A DNA stretch of 42,562 bases from Candidatus Epulonipiscioides saccharophilum. Its GTDB lineage: Bacteria > Bacillota > Clostridia > Lachnospirales > Cellulosilyticaceae. The notes beneath the pieces were generated by a model. It was given only the letters and a program-made list of their open reading frames with translations. It made no database searches and was not told where the DNA came from. The stretch is from positions 1 through 42,562 of the forward strand of contig LNZM01000126.1 of the NCBI GenBank assembly GCA_002007295.1. The letters are read 5' to 3'. Of the stretch, positions 19,831 to 29,321 are shown one piece after another. A program made the translations under genes and the position numbers. Each line of letters opens with the position of its first letter. Position 1 is the first letter of the stretch.

Positions 19831-21183
19831 ATGAAACAAATCTTATTTGACGTTTTAGAACACAAACAAACACCGAGATTGCCATGGGTACCTTTTGCTG
19901 GGGTTCATGCTGGAAAACTTTTAGGTTATACAGCTGACGAGGTATTAACGAATAAGGATAAATTATTAGCTTCATTATTAGAGGTAAATAAATTATATAA
20001 ACCAGACGGGCAACCGGTTGTGTTCGATCTTCAGTTAGAAGCCGAAATTCTTGGATGTGAATTAGTATGGGCGAAAGATGGTCCTCCATCTGTAAAAACT
20101 CATCCATTAGAAGGTGAAGAGTCAATTCTACCTTGTAAATGTACTATTCCTGGACCAGAGGATGGAAGATTACCGATGGTTTTAGATGTCATGAAAGCCA
20201 TGAAAGAAAAAGTCGGTGATACTACTGCATTGTACGGACTAATTTGTGGACCATTTACTTTAGCTTCACATCTTAGAGGAAACGACATTTTTATGGATAT
20301 GTATGATGACGAAGAATACGTTAAAAAGTTATTGAATTACTGTTTAGATGTAGCAAAGGCTATGACAAAAATGTACGTGGACGCTGGTATGGACATTATC
20401 GCCGTAGTTGACCCACTTGTATCACAAATTTCTTCGGAGCATTTTGAAGAATTTTTAAGTGAGCCGTTTACTAAATTATTTGCTTATATCAAAGAACTTG
20501 GCGCATATAGTTCATTCTTTGTTTGCGGTAACGCTACTAGAAACATTGAAGTTATGTGCAAAACCAAGCCGGATTCTATTTCAGTAGACGAAAACGTGGA
20601 TCTTGTAGCGACCAAAAACATTACTGATGCTTACAAGATAACAATAGGCGGAAATATCCCGTTAACTTCAGTTATGCTCCATGGTACTCAACAGGATAAT
20701 ATGAAATATGTAATTGATCTTGTTGACAAAATGCCAAATAAAACACATCTAATAATTGCTCCTGGTTGTGACATGCCATATGATGTTCCGATTGAAAACA
20801 GTATTGGTATAGCTGAAGCAATTTCTCAAATGGATCAGATGAGAGAAGCCTTAAAGAATTATGTAGCCGTGCAAGATAATATAGAAGTGGAATTACCAGA
20901 TTATGCATCGCTAAAGAAACCTTTGATTGAAGTATTTACTTTGGACTCCTTAACCTGCGCTGCGTGTACCTATATGATGGCAGCTGCCAACAATGCTAAG
21001 GCTGAATTTGGAGACAAAATCGATGTAGTAGAATATAAATTCACGAAGAAGGAAAACATTGCACGTTGTGTGAAGATGGGCGTTTCAAATTTACCAAGTA
21101 TATATATAAATGGAAAGCTCAAATTCTCTTCTATCATACCAAGTAAGGAAGAATTAGACAAAGCCATTAACGATGCTATGTAG
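19831..21183 (+). CDS. UroD/MtaA-CmuA family methyltransferase fused to a C-terminal thioredoxin-like domain
   Basis: UroD-like fold motifs (RLPWVPFAGVHAGKLLG, CGPFTLASHLRG, VDPLVSQISSEHFEEF, GCDMPYDVPIEN); C-terminus FTLDSLTCAACTYM..VSNLPSIYINGKLKF (CxxC plus putative cis-Pro). Confidence 0.88.
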   Translation: MKQILFDVLEHKQTPRLPWVPFAGVHAGKLLGYTADEVLTNKDKLLASLLEVNKLYKPDGQPVVFDLQLEAEILGCELVWAKDGPPSVKTHPLEGEESILPCKCTIPGPEDGRLPMVLDVMKAMKEKVGDTTALYGLICGPFTLASHLRGNDIFMDMYDDEEYVKKLLNYCLDVAKAMTKMYVDAGMDIIAVVDPLVSQISSEHFEEFLSEPFTKLFAYIKELGAYSSFFVCGNATRNIEVMCKTKPDSISVDENVDLVATKNITDAYKITIGGNIPLTSVMLHGTQQDNMKYVIDLVDKMPNKTHLIIAPGCDMPYDVPIENSIGIAEAISQMDQMREALKNYVAVQDNIEVELPDYASLKKPLIEVFTLDSLTCAACTYMMAAANNAKAEFGDKIDVVEYKFTKKENIARCVKMGVSNLPSIYINGKLKFSSIIPSKEELDKAINDAM

Positions 21184-21206
21184 CCAGTAGATCATAGATA
21201 TAAAAA

Positions 21207-21238
21207 GGTTAGTCCTTAATTTGGACTAGCCTTTTTTA
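21207..21238 (+). terminator. Rho-independent terminator
   Basis: GGTTAGTCC-ttaattt-GGACTAGCC-TTTTTT. Confidence 0.85.
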
Positions 21239-21272
21239 TTAACACTATAATAAGGAAGGAGTTCTTACCATT

Positions 21273-22181
21273 ATGGATTTATATTTAACCACTGGCTTTT
21301 TAGGTGCAGGTAAAACTACAACAATCAAGGACATTCTAAATATTTTTAAAGATAAAAAAGTTGCGCTAATTATTAATGAGTTTGGACAAACGGGTATAGA
21401 TGGCAAAATTTTGGCCGATATAACTTCTGATGTACATGAAGTGGCTGGTGGCTCAATTTTTTGCACATGTAAAATCAATCAATTTGAAAATGTTTTAGAA
21501 AATATAATTAAGCAAAACAATCCGGAAATTATATTGATAGAAACATCTGGGTTATCGGATCCTAGTTCAGCCTACCAAGTGTTAAAACAAGATAAATTTC
21601 GGTCTATCAATTACAAAGGTTGTATTTGCATTGTTGATGCTCTACATTTTAACAAGGTTATACACACTGCTAGAGTAGCAAAAAAACAGGTTAGGATATC
21701 AGACTTAATTATAATCAATAAAATCGATCTGGTAAATTTTGTAAAATTAGAAAAGGTTAAGTCTTTAATTTACGAGCTACATCCTTTTGCCACTGTAGAG
21801 CAAACTTCATATGGTGTAATTGATCCAAGTTGGATTTTAGATCTGTCTACTACACACAAGGATAATCATGAAATAAATATAAAGGATATAACATTAGTCA
21901 GCTACGAGATAATAATTGATCCCAAATGTAGCAAAAATGAGTTGGCAAAATTAATTGAAAGTTTCATAGAAGATAGTTATCGAGTAAAAGGATTTTTGCA
22001 ATTAAAAGATGGAAAATTCTTGATTAATTGCGTTGGTGATAGTATAATCATGGAAGAATATTGCAAAGAAATCAATGAAAATAAACTTGTAATATTATCT
22101 AGCGGAAGATTGCCTATAGGTAAAAGCTTAAAGCATACGAAAGAGCTATATCCAAATATCTTATTAGATATCATCCGATAA
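21273..22181 (+). CDS. CobW/G3E-family GTP-binding protein
   Basis: Walker A GFLGAGKTTTIKD, NEFGQTGIDG, LIETSGLSDP, IINKIDLV. Confidence 0.9.
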   Translation: MDLYLTTGFLGAGKTTTIKDILNIFKDKKVALIINEFGQTGIDGKILADITSDVHEVAGGSIFCTCKINQFENVLENIIKQNNPEIILIETSGLSDPSSAYQVLKQDKFRSINYKGCICIVDALHFNKVIHTARVAKKQVRISDLIIINKIDLVNFVKLEKVKSLIYELHPFATVEQTSYGVIDPSWILDLSTTHKDNHEINIKDITLVSYEIIIDPKCSKNELAKLIESFIEDSYRVKGFLQLKDGKFLINCVGDSIIMEEYCKEINENKLVILSSGRLPIGKSLKHTKELYPNILLDIIR

Positions 22182-22220
22182 ATTTTCAACGTTATTTAAC
22201 AACTCATATGGAGGATTCGC

Positions 22221-23690
22221 ATGTTAATAAAAAAAAGTAATGGCACGTTATTAGATGCATTAAAAGCCGAAAATATTTATATAAATGTCCCTTGCAATGG
22301 CCGAGGGACATGCGGAAAATGCAAGGTTAAAATTTTAGATTCTGCTCCACCTGCCACAATGGCTGAAAAAAATTTAATATCTTTTGAAGAATTAGAGGCT
22401 GGATTTAGACTAGCTTGTTATATTCCAAGCGATATGACCTATGATGTAGAAATAGATGAAAAATTAATCTCGGATAAAGATTTTAGCATTGTCTCTTTTT
22501 ACGAACATTTTGACGATAATACTACATTAAACTCAATGGATGGATATGGAGTAGGTATTGACATAGGAACCACAACCATCGCATTAGAACTATTTGATCT
22601 TAGAGATGGGAAATTACTTAAAACGCACACATTATTAAACAGTCAACGAGCTTATGGTTCAGACGTTATTTCAAGAATTGATCATGCTAATAAAGGTGGG
22701 CTAGAAGAATTAAACGAGAAAATAATTTCTGATTTAAAAACAGGTTTAAAAGTTTTACTAAATGACGAAGAAATAATCAAGGCTACGTTAGCTGGAAACA
22801 CAACAATGCTACATTTACTTATGAAAGCGGATTGTAGTGGATTAGGGGTTTATCCTTTTACAGCAAACTTTTTAGATATGAAAGTTGGAGATTTAGCTGA
22901 GTTATTAGATATTCCTGGACAATACACATTATTAGCTGGAATTTCTACTTATGTCGGAGCGGATATTTTATCCGGAATAATGCACACAAACATGCATAAG
23001 AACAAATCTATTTGCATACTTATTGATATTGGGACAAATGGAGAAATGGCCATTGGAAATCAAGACAGCATAATTACGTTAGCAACCGCCGCTGGTCCAG
23101 CCTTTGAAGGTGGAAATATAAGTTGTGGCCTCGGTAGTATAAAAGGGGCTATATGTCAGGTTAATCCGGATAAAACCATAAAAACTATAGGTGATCAAGA
23201 ACCTTTGGGTATTTGTGGTAGTGGCTTAATTGATGCCATAGCCATTGCTTTAGCTAACGAAGATTTAGATGACACTGGATTTATAGAAAATGATGAGGAA
23301 ATTATTTCTATAACCGATCATATTTTTTTAACCCAAAAAGATATTCGTGAATTTCAACTTGCAAAATCAGCCATACGTGCTGGTATAGAAGTTTTAATGA
23401 TTAAGTACGGTATCGAGGCTAAAAATGTTGACAAAGTTTATCTTGCAGGAGGATTTGGAAAATTTATAAATTTAGAAAATGCTTTAACTATAGGCCTATT
23501 ACCAAAAGCTTTCAACGGTAAAATTTATAGAGTAGGAAATACTTCTTTAGGCGGTGTTAGAAAATTTCTTCTATATAACGATATAGAAAAAGAAGTCGAT
23601 TATATTAAATCTATAGCCAAAGATCTAAACCTTGCACACGATCCATTATTTAACGAATTATTTATGGAACATATGCTTTTTGAACAATAA
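22221..23690 (+). CDS. ASKHA-domain 2Fe-2S ferredoxin (RACo-like corrinoid activation protein)
   Basis: CNGRGTCGKCKVKI..RLACYI ferredoxin cluster; GVGIDIGTTTIALEL, LIDIGTNGEMAIG, VYLAGGFGKFINLENA. Confidence 0.93.
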   Translation: MLIKKSNGTLLDALKAENIYINVPCNGRGTCGKCKVKILDSAPPATMAEKNLISFEELEAGFRLACYIPSDMTYDVEIDEKLISDKDFSIVSFYEHFDDNTTLNSMDGYGVGIDIGTTTIALELFDLRDGKLLKTHTLLNSQRAYGSDVISRIDHANKGGLEELNEKIISDLKTGLKVLLNDEEIIKATLAGNTTMLHLLMKADCSGLGVYPFTANFLDMKVGDLAELLDIPGQYTLLAGISTYVGADILSGIMHTNMHKNKSICILIDIGTNGEMAIGNQDSIITLATAAGPAFEGGNISCGLGSIKGAICQVNPDKTIKTIGDQEPLGICGSGLIDAIAIALANEDLDDTGFIENDEEIISITDHIFLTQKDIREFQLAKSAIRAGIEVLMIKYGIEAKNVDKVYLAGGFGKFINLENALTIGLLPKAFNGKIYRVGNTSLGGVRKFLLYNDIEKEVDYIKSIAKDLNLAHDPLFNELFMEHMLFEQ

Positions 23691-23755
23691 AACATATATT
23701 AATTATATATAGGCCACCATTTTTATCCCTGAACTTAATTTTAAGGAGGATAATT

Positions 23756-24133
23756 ATGACTGAAATCGCAATTATTTCTGGTGGACTCGCTAAATTAGCT
23801 CAAAGCGGAAATGGAAAATTTGAAGATGTAATAAAATCTTTTTTTATACCAGGTGAAGAGATTATAATATCTTTTGCAAATACACATGATGGTGTTGTTT
23901 TTACCAATAAACGAATTATCGGTGTAGATACTTCTGGACTTGGTCATAAAAAAGAAAAATATACTTCTATACCTTATAAAAAAATTGATATGTTTTATTC
24001 TGAAACAGCCGGTGTAGGAGATACAGATACGGAATTAAGGTTATTACTAGGCTCCACTTATATTCATTTATGTTTTAACAGATCTACAGATATTGTAAAT
24101 TTGGCTAAAATAATTTCGACCTATTCCGTATAA
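23756..24133 (+). CDS. Bacterial PH-domain protein (copy 1)
   Basis: GEEIIISFANTHDGVVFTNKRIIGVDTSGLGHKKEKYTSIPYKKID; paralogous to 24585-24947. Confidence 0.8.
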   Translation: MTEIAIISGGLAKLAQSGNGKFEDVIKSFFIPGEEIIISFANTHDGVVFTNKRIIGVDTSGLGHKKEKYTSIPYKKIDMFYSETAGVGDTDTELRLLLGSTYIHLCFNRSTDIVNLAKIISTYSV

Positions 24134-24161
24134 TAAAATTATAGAATAACTAGAGATTGAT

Positions 24162-24552
24162 ACTCCCCACACCTAAAGGCGGGGGATTCTAAAGTGATTA
24201 AAGGACAAATTACAAATTCATTTCTGAGCGTCCAACCTTTAGTTACGGGGATGCCATTACCCTTCATACAACAGGACATATAGTCTTGTATGCTGATACA
24301 CTTTTACCATGTATCCGAGACACAGAGTCTTTAAGAAATCGTTTTAACGACTTTTTCTTGTCGTGTTTCACTTTAGAAACATTTTCAGTGCATTGAATAT
24401 TTTACGCTAGAAATGACTACTTCTAGCAACCATCTATATTCAGTTGTATTTAAAGTATACCCAAAAAACAAAAGATATTAACATCTTTTGAAAAAAATTT
24501 ATTAGCCTTATATCCCCTTAGATAAAGCTAGGGGCTTTACGGCTTATCTGGT
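24162..24552 (+). mobile_element. ~385-bp non-autonomous IS200/IS605-like (PATE/MITE-type) element, copy A, adjacent to TTGAT
   Basis: Left hairpin ctccccacacctaaaggcgggggatt, right ccccttagataaagctaggggctttacgg; largely the same sequence as 41065-41447; preceded by TTGAT (24157-24161); no long ORF. Confidence 0.85.
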
Positions 24553-24584
24553 AAAATAAAAATTAAATAAGGAGATAGAATATT

Positions 24585-24947
24585 ATGAATATAATCAATG
24601 GGAAATTAAAAAAAGTAGAAAATAATGAATTTACAGAATTATTAAATCCACTTTTAGTAGATGGTGAAGGAATTGTGGCTACATACAAAGCAATTAATGA
24701 CGGGATTGTATTTACTAATAGACGAATTATCGGCTTAGACTTTAAGGGACTTACTGGTAAAAAAATCAGATATACATCTATACCATATAGTAAGCTTTTA
24801 TTTTACTATATTGAAACAGCAGGCTTTGCAGATTTTGACTGTGAACTTGAAATATGGCTAAGTCTTTCAGAATCTATCAAACTAAATTTTGCATCCGGTG
24901 CTGACATAGGCGAAGTTGGCAAAATTATTGCATCTTATTCTAAATAA
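24585..24947 (+). CDS. Bacterial PH-domain protein (copy 2)
   Basis: GIVATYKAINDGIVFTNRRIIGLDFKGLTGKKIRYTSIPYSKLLFY, parallel to copy 1. Confidence 0.8.
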   Translation: MNIINGKLKKVENNEFTELLNPLLVDGEGIVATYKAINDGIVFTNRRIIGLDFKGLTGKKIRYTSIPYSKLLFYYIETAGFADFDCELEIWLSLSESIKLNFASGADIGEVGKIIASYSK

Positions 24948-24974
24948 TACAACATAATTAATTTTATGATAATG

Positions 24975-25014
24975 ACTAGGTTATTTCCCAATTGGATAAT
25001 TACCTAGTTTTTTC
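24975..25014 (+). terminator. Rho-independent terminator
   Basis: ACTAGGT...ACCTAGT followed by TTTTTTCTTT. Confidence 0.7.
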
Positions 25015-25165
25015 TTTAAAATCATGTTAAGGTTAATATAATAAAATTTCTCAATATTTTTTACCAGCTATCATTTAAATATCAATTTATTTAATAATAT
25101 TTTTTTGTTTTCAATATATCATAATGATGTAATGTTAATTTAATCAAAGTAAAGGAGTGTATATT

Positions 25166-25909
25166 ATGGCCAAAATAATTAAATATGCTACTATAGTTGA
25201 AAATACATTAATAGCGCCCGATATATATCAAATGGTTATATATGACCCGCAAATTGCCAGTACAGCTAAGGTAGGAATGTTCATCAATTTATATCCACAA
25301 AATTCTCACACCTTATTACCTCGCCCAATAAGTATAAGTGAAATATCCGAGAATACGTTAACTATCGTATATCAAGTTGTAGGATATGGAACTACAGAAT
25401 TTTCTATATTAAAGTCTGGAGACAAAATTCAAATTAGTTCTGCATTAGGTAAGGGTTATACAATTGCGGATGTAGAAACTCATATTTTAATAGGGGGCGG
25501 TATAGGAACGCCACCTTTAGTCGAGCTAGCCAAACAAATTAAAACTAAAAAGATTGCTGTCCTAGGATTTAAGGATGAGCCCATTTTAGCAAATAAATTT
25601 CTTGAAGCGGGAGCCGAAGTTTATATAGCAACAGAAACGGGCAAGGTCGGATTTAAAGGTAATGTTATAGATTTGATTCAATCTGAAAATATTGTTGGTG
25701 ATTATTATTATGCTTGTGGACCCAAACCAATGTTAAAAGCATTGAAAAATTTTTGTAAAAATATAAATAAATCCGTACAACTATCTTTAGAAGAACGAAT
25801 GGGCTGTGGTTATGGCGCATGTGTTGGTTGCGTATGTAACGTAAATGGAAAATCTACTAAAATATGTGTAGATGGTCCAGTATTTTTAGGAAATGAGGTG
25901 AACTTTTAA
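25166..25909 (+). CDS. pyrK: Dihydroorotate dehydrogenase electron transfer subunit PyrK
   Basis: FNR-like fold (LLPRPISISEI, LIGGGIGTPPLVELA), Cys cluster ERMGCGYGACVGCVCNV..KICVDGPVF; RBS AAAGGAG favours ATG at 25166. Confidence 0.9.
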   Translation: MAKIIKYATIVENTLIAPDIYQMVIYDPQIASTAKVGMFINLYPQNSHTLLPRPISISEISENTLTIVYQVVGYGTTEFSILKSGDKIQISSALGKGYTIADVETHILIGGGIGTPPLVELAKQIKTKKIAVLGFKDEPILANKFLEAGAEVYIATETGKVGFKGNVIDLIQSENIVGDYYYACGPKPMLKALKNFCKNINKSVQLSLEERMGCGYGACVGCVCNVNGKSTKICVDGPVFLGNEVNF

Positions 25910-26818
25910 ATGTTAGACTTAAGTGTTAAAATGTGTGGCCTGGATTTTAAAAACCCTATTAGTACTGCTTCCGGGACATTTTCAATCAAAGATTCTCCCC
26001 AGTTTTATGATCCATCTCAAATTGGCGCAATAATAACCAAAGGTGTTTCTAGTGTAGCTTGGCTCGGTAACCCGACTCCTAGAATAGCAGAAACATACGG
26101 TGGCATGTTAAACTCTATCGGCCTTGAAAATCCCGGTGTAGATTTATTTATAGAAGATGAACTGCCTATATTGCAAAAATTTGATACTCGTATCATTGTA
26201 AACGTAGCCGGAAAAACTTTAGAAGATTACTGTACGGTTGTAGAAAAATTAAATGAAACTTCAGTTGATATGCTAGAAATTAATATTTCATGCCCAAATG
26301 TTAAATCTGGTGGTATAGCTTTTGGCATTAATACAAAATTAGCCGGTCAATTAACAAAAGAGGTTAAGCGAATTTCTACTAAGCCAATTATAATAAAACT
26401 TTCGCCGAATGTAACAGACATTACTGAAATTGCCAAAGCAGTTGAATGTGAAGGGGCCGACTGTGTGTCTCTTATCAATACACTTTTAGGAATGAGAATA
26501 GACGTAAATCAATTTCAACCTGTATTAAAAAATAAAGTTGGTGGCTTTTCCGGACCTGCTATTAAACCTGTAGCCATAAGAATGATATATCAGGTTAGAC
26601 GTGCTATAAAATTGCCTATTATTGGTCTTGGAGGCATTTTCAATGGTGAAGATGTGGCTGAATTTTTATTAGCTGGTGCTGATTTTGTTAGTGTAGGCAC
26701 TGCATGTTTTCATAATCCATTAGCCTTGATAAATATTAAAGAAGATTTTACTAAATATATGGAAAAACATAATTTCAACAATATCACTGAATTAAAATTA
26801 GCCTTATTAGAAAATTGA
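25910..26818 (+). CDS. pyrD: Dihydroorotate dehydrogenase catalytic subunit PyrD (class 1B)
   Basis: NPISTASGTFS, EINISCPNVKSGG, IIKLSPNVTDI, GGFSGPAIKPVA, GLGGIFNGEDVAEFLLAGADFVSVGTA. Confidence 0.96.
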   Translation: MLDLSVKMCGLDFKNPISTASGTFSIKDSPQFYDPSQIGAIITKGVSSVAWLGNPTPRIAETYGGMLNSIGLENPGVDLFIEDELPILQKFDTRIIVNVAGKTLEDYCTVVEKLNETSVDMLEINISCPNVKSGGIAFGINTKLAGQLTKEVKRISTKPIIIKLSPNVTDITEIAKAVECEGADCVSLINTLLGMRIDVNQFQPVLKNKVGGFSGPAIKPVAIRMIYQVRRAIKLPIIGLGGIFNGEDVAEFLLAGADFVSVGTACFHNPLALINIKEDFTKYMEKHNFNNITELKLALLEN

Positions 26819-26935
26819 TTCTTATTATTTTTGATATCTGTTTTATAATTTGTTCTAAGTTCAATAATTAATCAATAGAATATAGAAAACAATACAATTA
26901 TTGTTATTATTTTTATTTTTAGGAGACTGGACTTT

Positions 26936-27148
26936 ATGAACCTTATAAAAAGATATAGACAAGAAATGGCTTTATTTGCAATAACTGAAACAAATCTAGA
27001 TCTAGATATTCAAATTGATTTAGATAATCAGGGGTTAAGATCTACTTTAATTCAAGAACCTCTGAGTACGTCAAACCTTACTTTTAAAACAACCGAAAAT
27101 TCCAACGCACCGAGTCTATTAAGTGAATCTATCACAGAATCATCTTAA
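26936..27148 (+). CDS. Small hypothetical protein (70 aa)
   Basis: ATG preceded by aggagactggacttt; no recognised motif. Confidence 0.45.
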   Translation: MNLIKRYRQEMALFAITETNLDLDIQIDLDNQGLRSTLIQEPLSTSNLTFKTTENSNAPSLLSESITESS

Positions 27149-27165
27149 AAATTTATATTCAGTAA

Positions 27166-27207
27166 GCTAGCATCATTAAAAATAAAACGATTAAAAATGG
27201 TGCTAGC
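27166..27207. terminator. Large inverted repeat between convergent genes, possible terminator/hairpin
   Basis: GCTAGCATCATT ... AATGGTGCTAGC, 12-bp stem with one wobble, 18-nt A-rich loop. Confidence 0.45.
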
Positions 27208-27236
27208 AACTATCACAAAAATAGAAAAATCAAAAT

Positions 27237-28394
27237 CTAATAATGAACATCTATTAAATAAAAAATAATATTTGAGTTGCTCCATCCTAAGTCGTAAGGT
27301 ACGATTAATCTATCGGTATTATGACATGTAACCAACGGATATCCCTTAGAATCCAATGCGCTAACGGTAGATACATGTATTATACGGCCATCTTTTTCAT
27401 ATGCTACTATATCTCCGGGACGCATTTTAAAGGCTGATTTATATAACACTTCATACACACCCTTATCAATAAGACTTGCTCTACCGGATTTTAATAAATA
27501 AAAGGAAAATCCTTGTGCATTGATCCAATTTGTGGTTCCTTCATTTATATAGTTCCAGGAATCATTCTTTTCGAAAATTCCACTTTCATACATAATTTGA
27601 GATGCAAAATTAGCGCAGTCTCCTCCAACCGGATTACAATCTATATAATTTTTATTATATTCGAACATATGTTCACTCGGCCCTAATCCGCAATAATTAT
27701 GGGCATATTCTATAGCTTTAGCCAAATATTCACTTGGTATAAATTCTGGTCGAATTTGCGACATTAAATATTGCGTATGTTCATCTGTTTCTTTAGTTTT
27801 AAGTTCTAATGAATCTGAAAATGGATCTGTATACCACTCTTGTAATATTTTATATTCATCATTTTCTTTTTGTAAATGGATATAATGTAAAGTACCAAGT
27901 TTAAACTTATTTATTTTTTCAGGTTCATTATTATATAAGTACTCATATGTTGTACAAACATTAAAAGTCATGTTATATAATCCATCTGAACAGTCTTTAA
28001 TTTTTTTAATCTTAATTTCGGAGGATATATTAGTAAAGGTTACTCCTTGCTTACTAGCCCAATTTTTCAAATACTCTGTTTTAATCGCTTCATGCTCAAA
28101 GGCATGCCGACTAGCATCTAGAGTAATATCGTATAAGTTTTCTAATTTCCCGTAATTTTCATACAATATATAATTATTTCTTTTTTCTATAATTTTGGAC
28201 AAAATCTTTTCGAACTTTATTTGTAGTTTATCCTCTTGAGTAATAAAATCTTCATCATTTTTTATATTATATTTTTCCAAAATATATTTTTCAAATCCAT
28301 CTAAATCAATTTCATCACATACATAAGCTTTTAAAAAATAACCAGATATAGAAAAATATAATAAAATTATAGACCGTAGTATATATTTTTTCAC
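27237..28394 (-). CDS. Secreted putative amidase-domain protein (Amidase_6-like)
   Basis: Signal peptide-like N-terminus; GGDCANFASQIMYESG, MRPGDIVAYEKDGRIIHVSTVSALD. Confidence 0.8.
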   Translation of the reverse strand: MKKYILRSIILLYFSISGYFLKAYVCDEIDLDGFEKYILEKYNIKNDEDFITQEDKLQIKFEKILSKIIEKRNNYILYENYGKLENLYDITLDASRHAFEHEAIKTEYLKNWASKQGVTFTNISSEIKIKKIKDCSDGLYNMTFNVCTTYEYLYNNEPEKINKFKLGTLHYIHLQKENDEYKILQEWYTDPFSDSLELKTKETDEHTQYLMSQIRPEFIPSEYLAKAIEYAHNYCGLGPSEHMFEYNKNYIDCNPVGGDCANFASQIMYESGIFEKNDSWNYINEGTTNWINAQGFSFYLLKSGRASLIDKGVYEVLYKSAFKMRPGDIVAYEKDGRIIHVSTVSALDSKGYPLVTCHNTDRLIVPYDLGWSNSNIIFYLIDVHY

Positions 28395-28602
28395 AATAAT
28401 CTCTCCTCATATAATAAAATTTATATTAAAAATAGTTTTTCCAAAAAATAGTTTTTTTATTAAACTAAAAAATATTTCCAAAATTTGTAATTTTAAATTT
28501 TGCTGTGTCACAATCTTCAAGAATTTCTGTGGACAACAGTTAAGGCATATGTTAAAATATACATGAATAAGATCATTTATATTATATTTATGGAGGAAAT
28601 AT

Positions 28603-29202
28603 ATGAAACACTTAAAAAAAATAATATTCATAACAATTATAGGTTCTGTCCTATATACACATACAATACTTGCAAGTAGTTATTCTAGTAGTGCGTTAAA
28701 GTATTTTTTAAACTCCAAAATTAATTTATTAACCACAAATGATAATTCTACCACAAAAAATTTAGATAATCTAACTATTTCAAATAATTATACTGAAGGT
28801 GTATCTAAAATTCCGCATCTTATAGAAATTACTGATTTTGAAAAAGAAGTTGTTGTATTAGTAAATCAACAGCGAGCCAAATACGGACTTAATGAACTTA
28901 CATTGGATATTCCTCTTAGTTATATTGCAGATCAAAAATCTTTGGATATGCAAGAATTTTATTATTTTGAACATAAAAGCCCTACATATGGAACACCGTA
29001 TAATATGGTACATTCATTTGGATTAAAATATGGTGTTGTTGGAGAAAATCTTGCCAAAGGACATAAAACTCCAAGCGAAGTAGTTGATGCCTGGATGTAT
29101 AGCTCATCACATAGGGCCAATATACTAAATCCTTCTTTTGAACTAATTGGTGTAGGTCATCAAGAGGATCAAAATGTTTGGACACAACTTTTTGTTTATT
29201 AA
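28603..29202 (+). CDS. Secreted CAP/SCP domain protein (YkwD-like)
   Basis: VNQQRAKYGLNELTLD, FFEHKSPTYGTPYNMV-type segment, GENLAKGHKTPSEVVDAWMYSSSHRANILNPSFELIGVG. Confidence 0.92.
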   Translation: MKHLKKIIFITIIGSVLYTHTILASSYSSSALKYFLNSKINLLTTNDNSTTKNLDNLTISNNYTEGVSKIPHLIEITDFEKEVVVLVNQQRAKYGLNELTLDIPLSYIADQKSLDMQEFYYFEHKSPTYGTPYNMVHSFGLKYGVVGENLAKGHKTPSEVVDAWMYSSSHRANILNPSFELIGVGHQEDQNVWTQLFVY

Positions 29203-29321
29203 TTTAAAGTATATAAATCCAAAATACAAAACAAATTTTATCCTTGATTTATTCTACCTATACAAAGCTCCACTCATCATATATAATAAATATAACATTT
29301 ATTTTTTAAGGAAGTGAGTTA

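Noticed and set aside
19829-20125. Minus-strand ORFs inside the UroD-like gene (also 20100-20288, 20672-20908, 20970-21167)
   Set aside because: Antisense to a well-supported CDS with no RBS or recognisable motif.
28407-28631. 74-aa minus-strand ORF in the amidase/CAP intergenic region
   Set aside because: AT-rich intergenic sequence, overlaps the start of the CAP gene, no convincing RBS.
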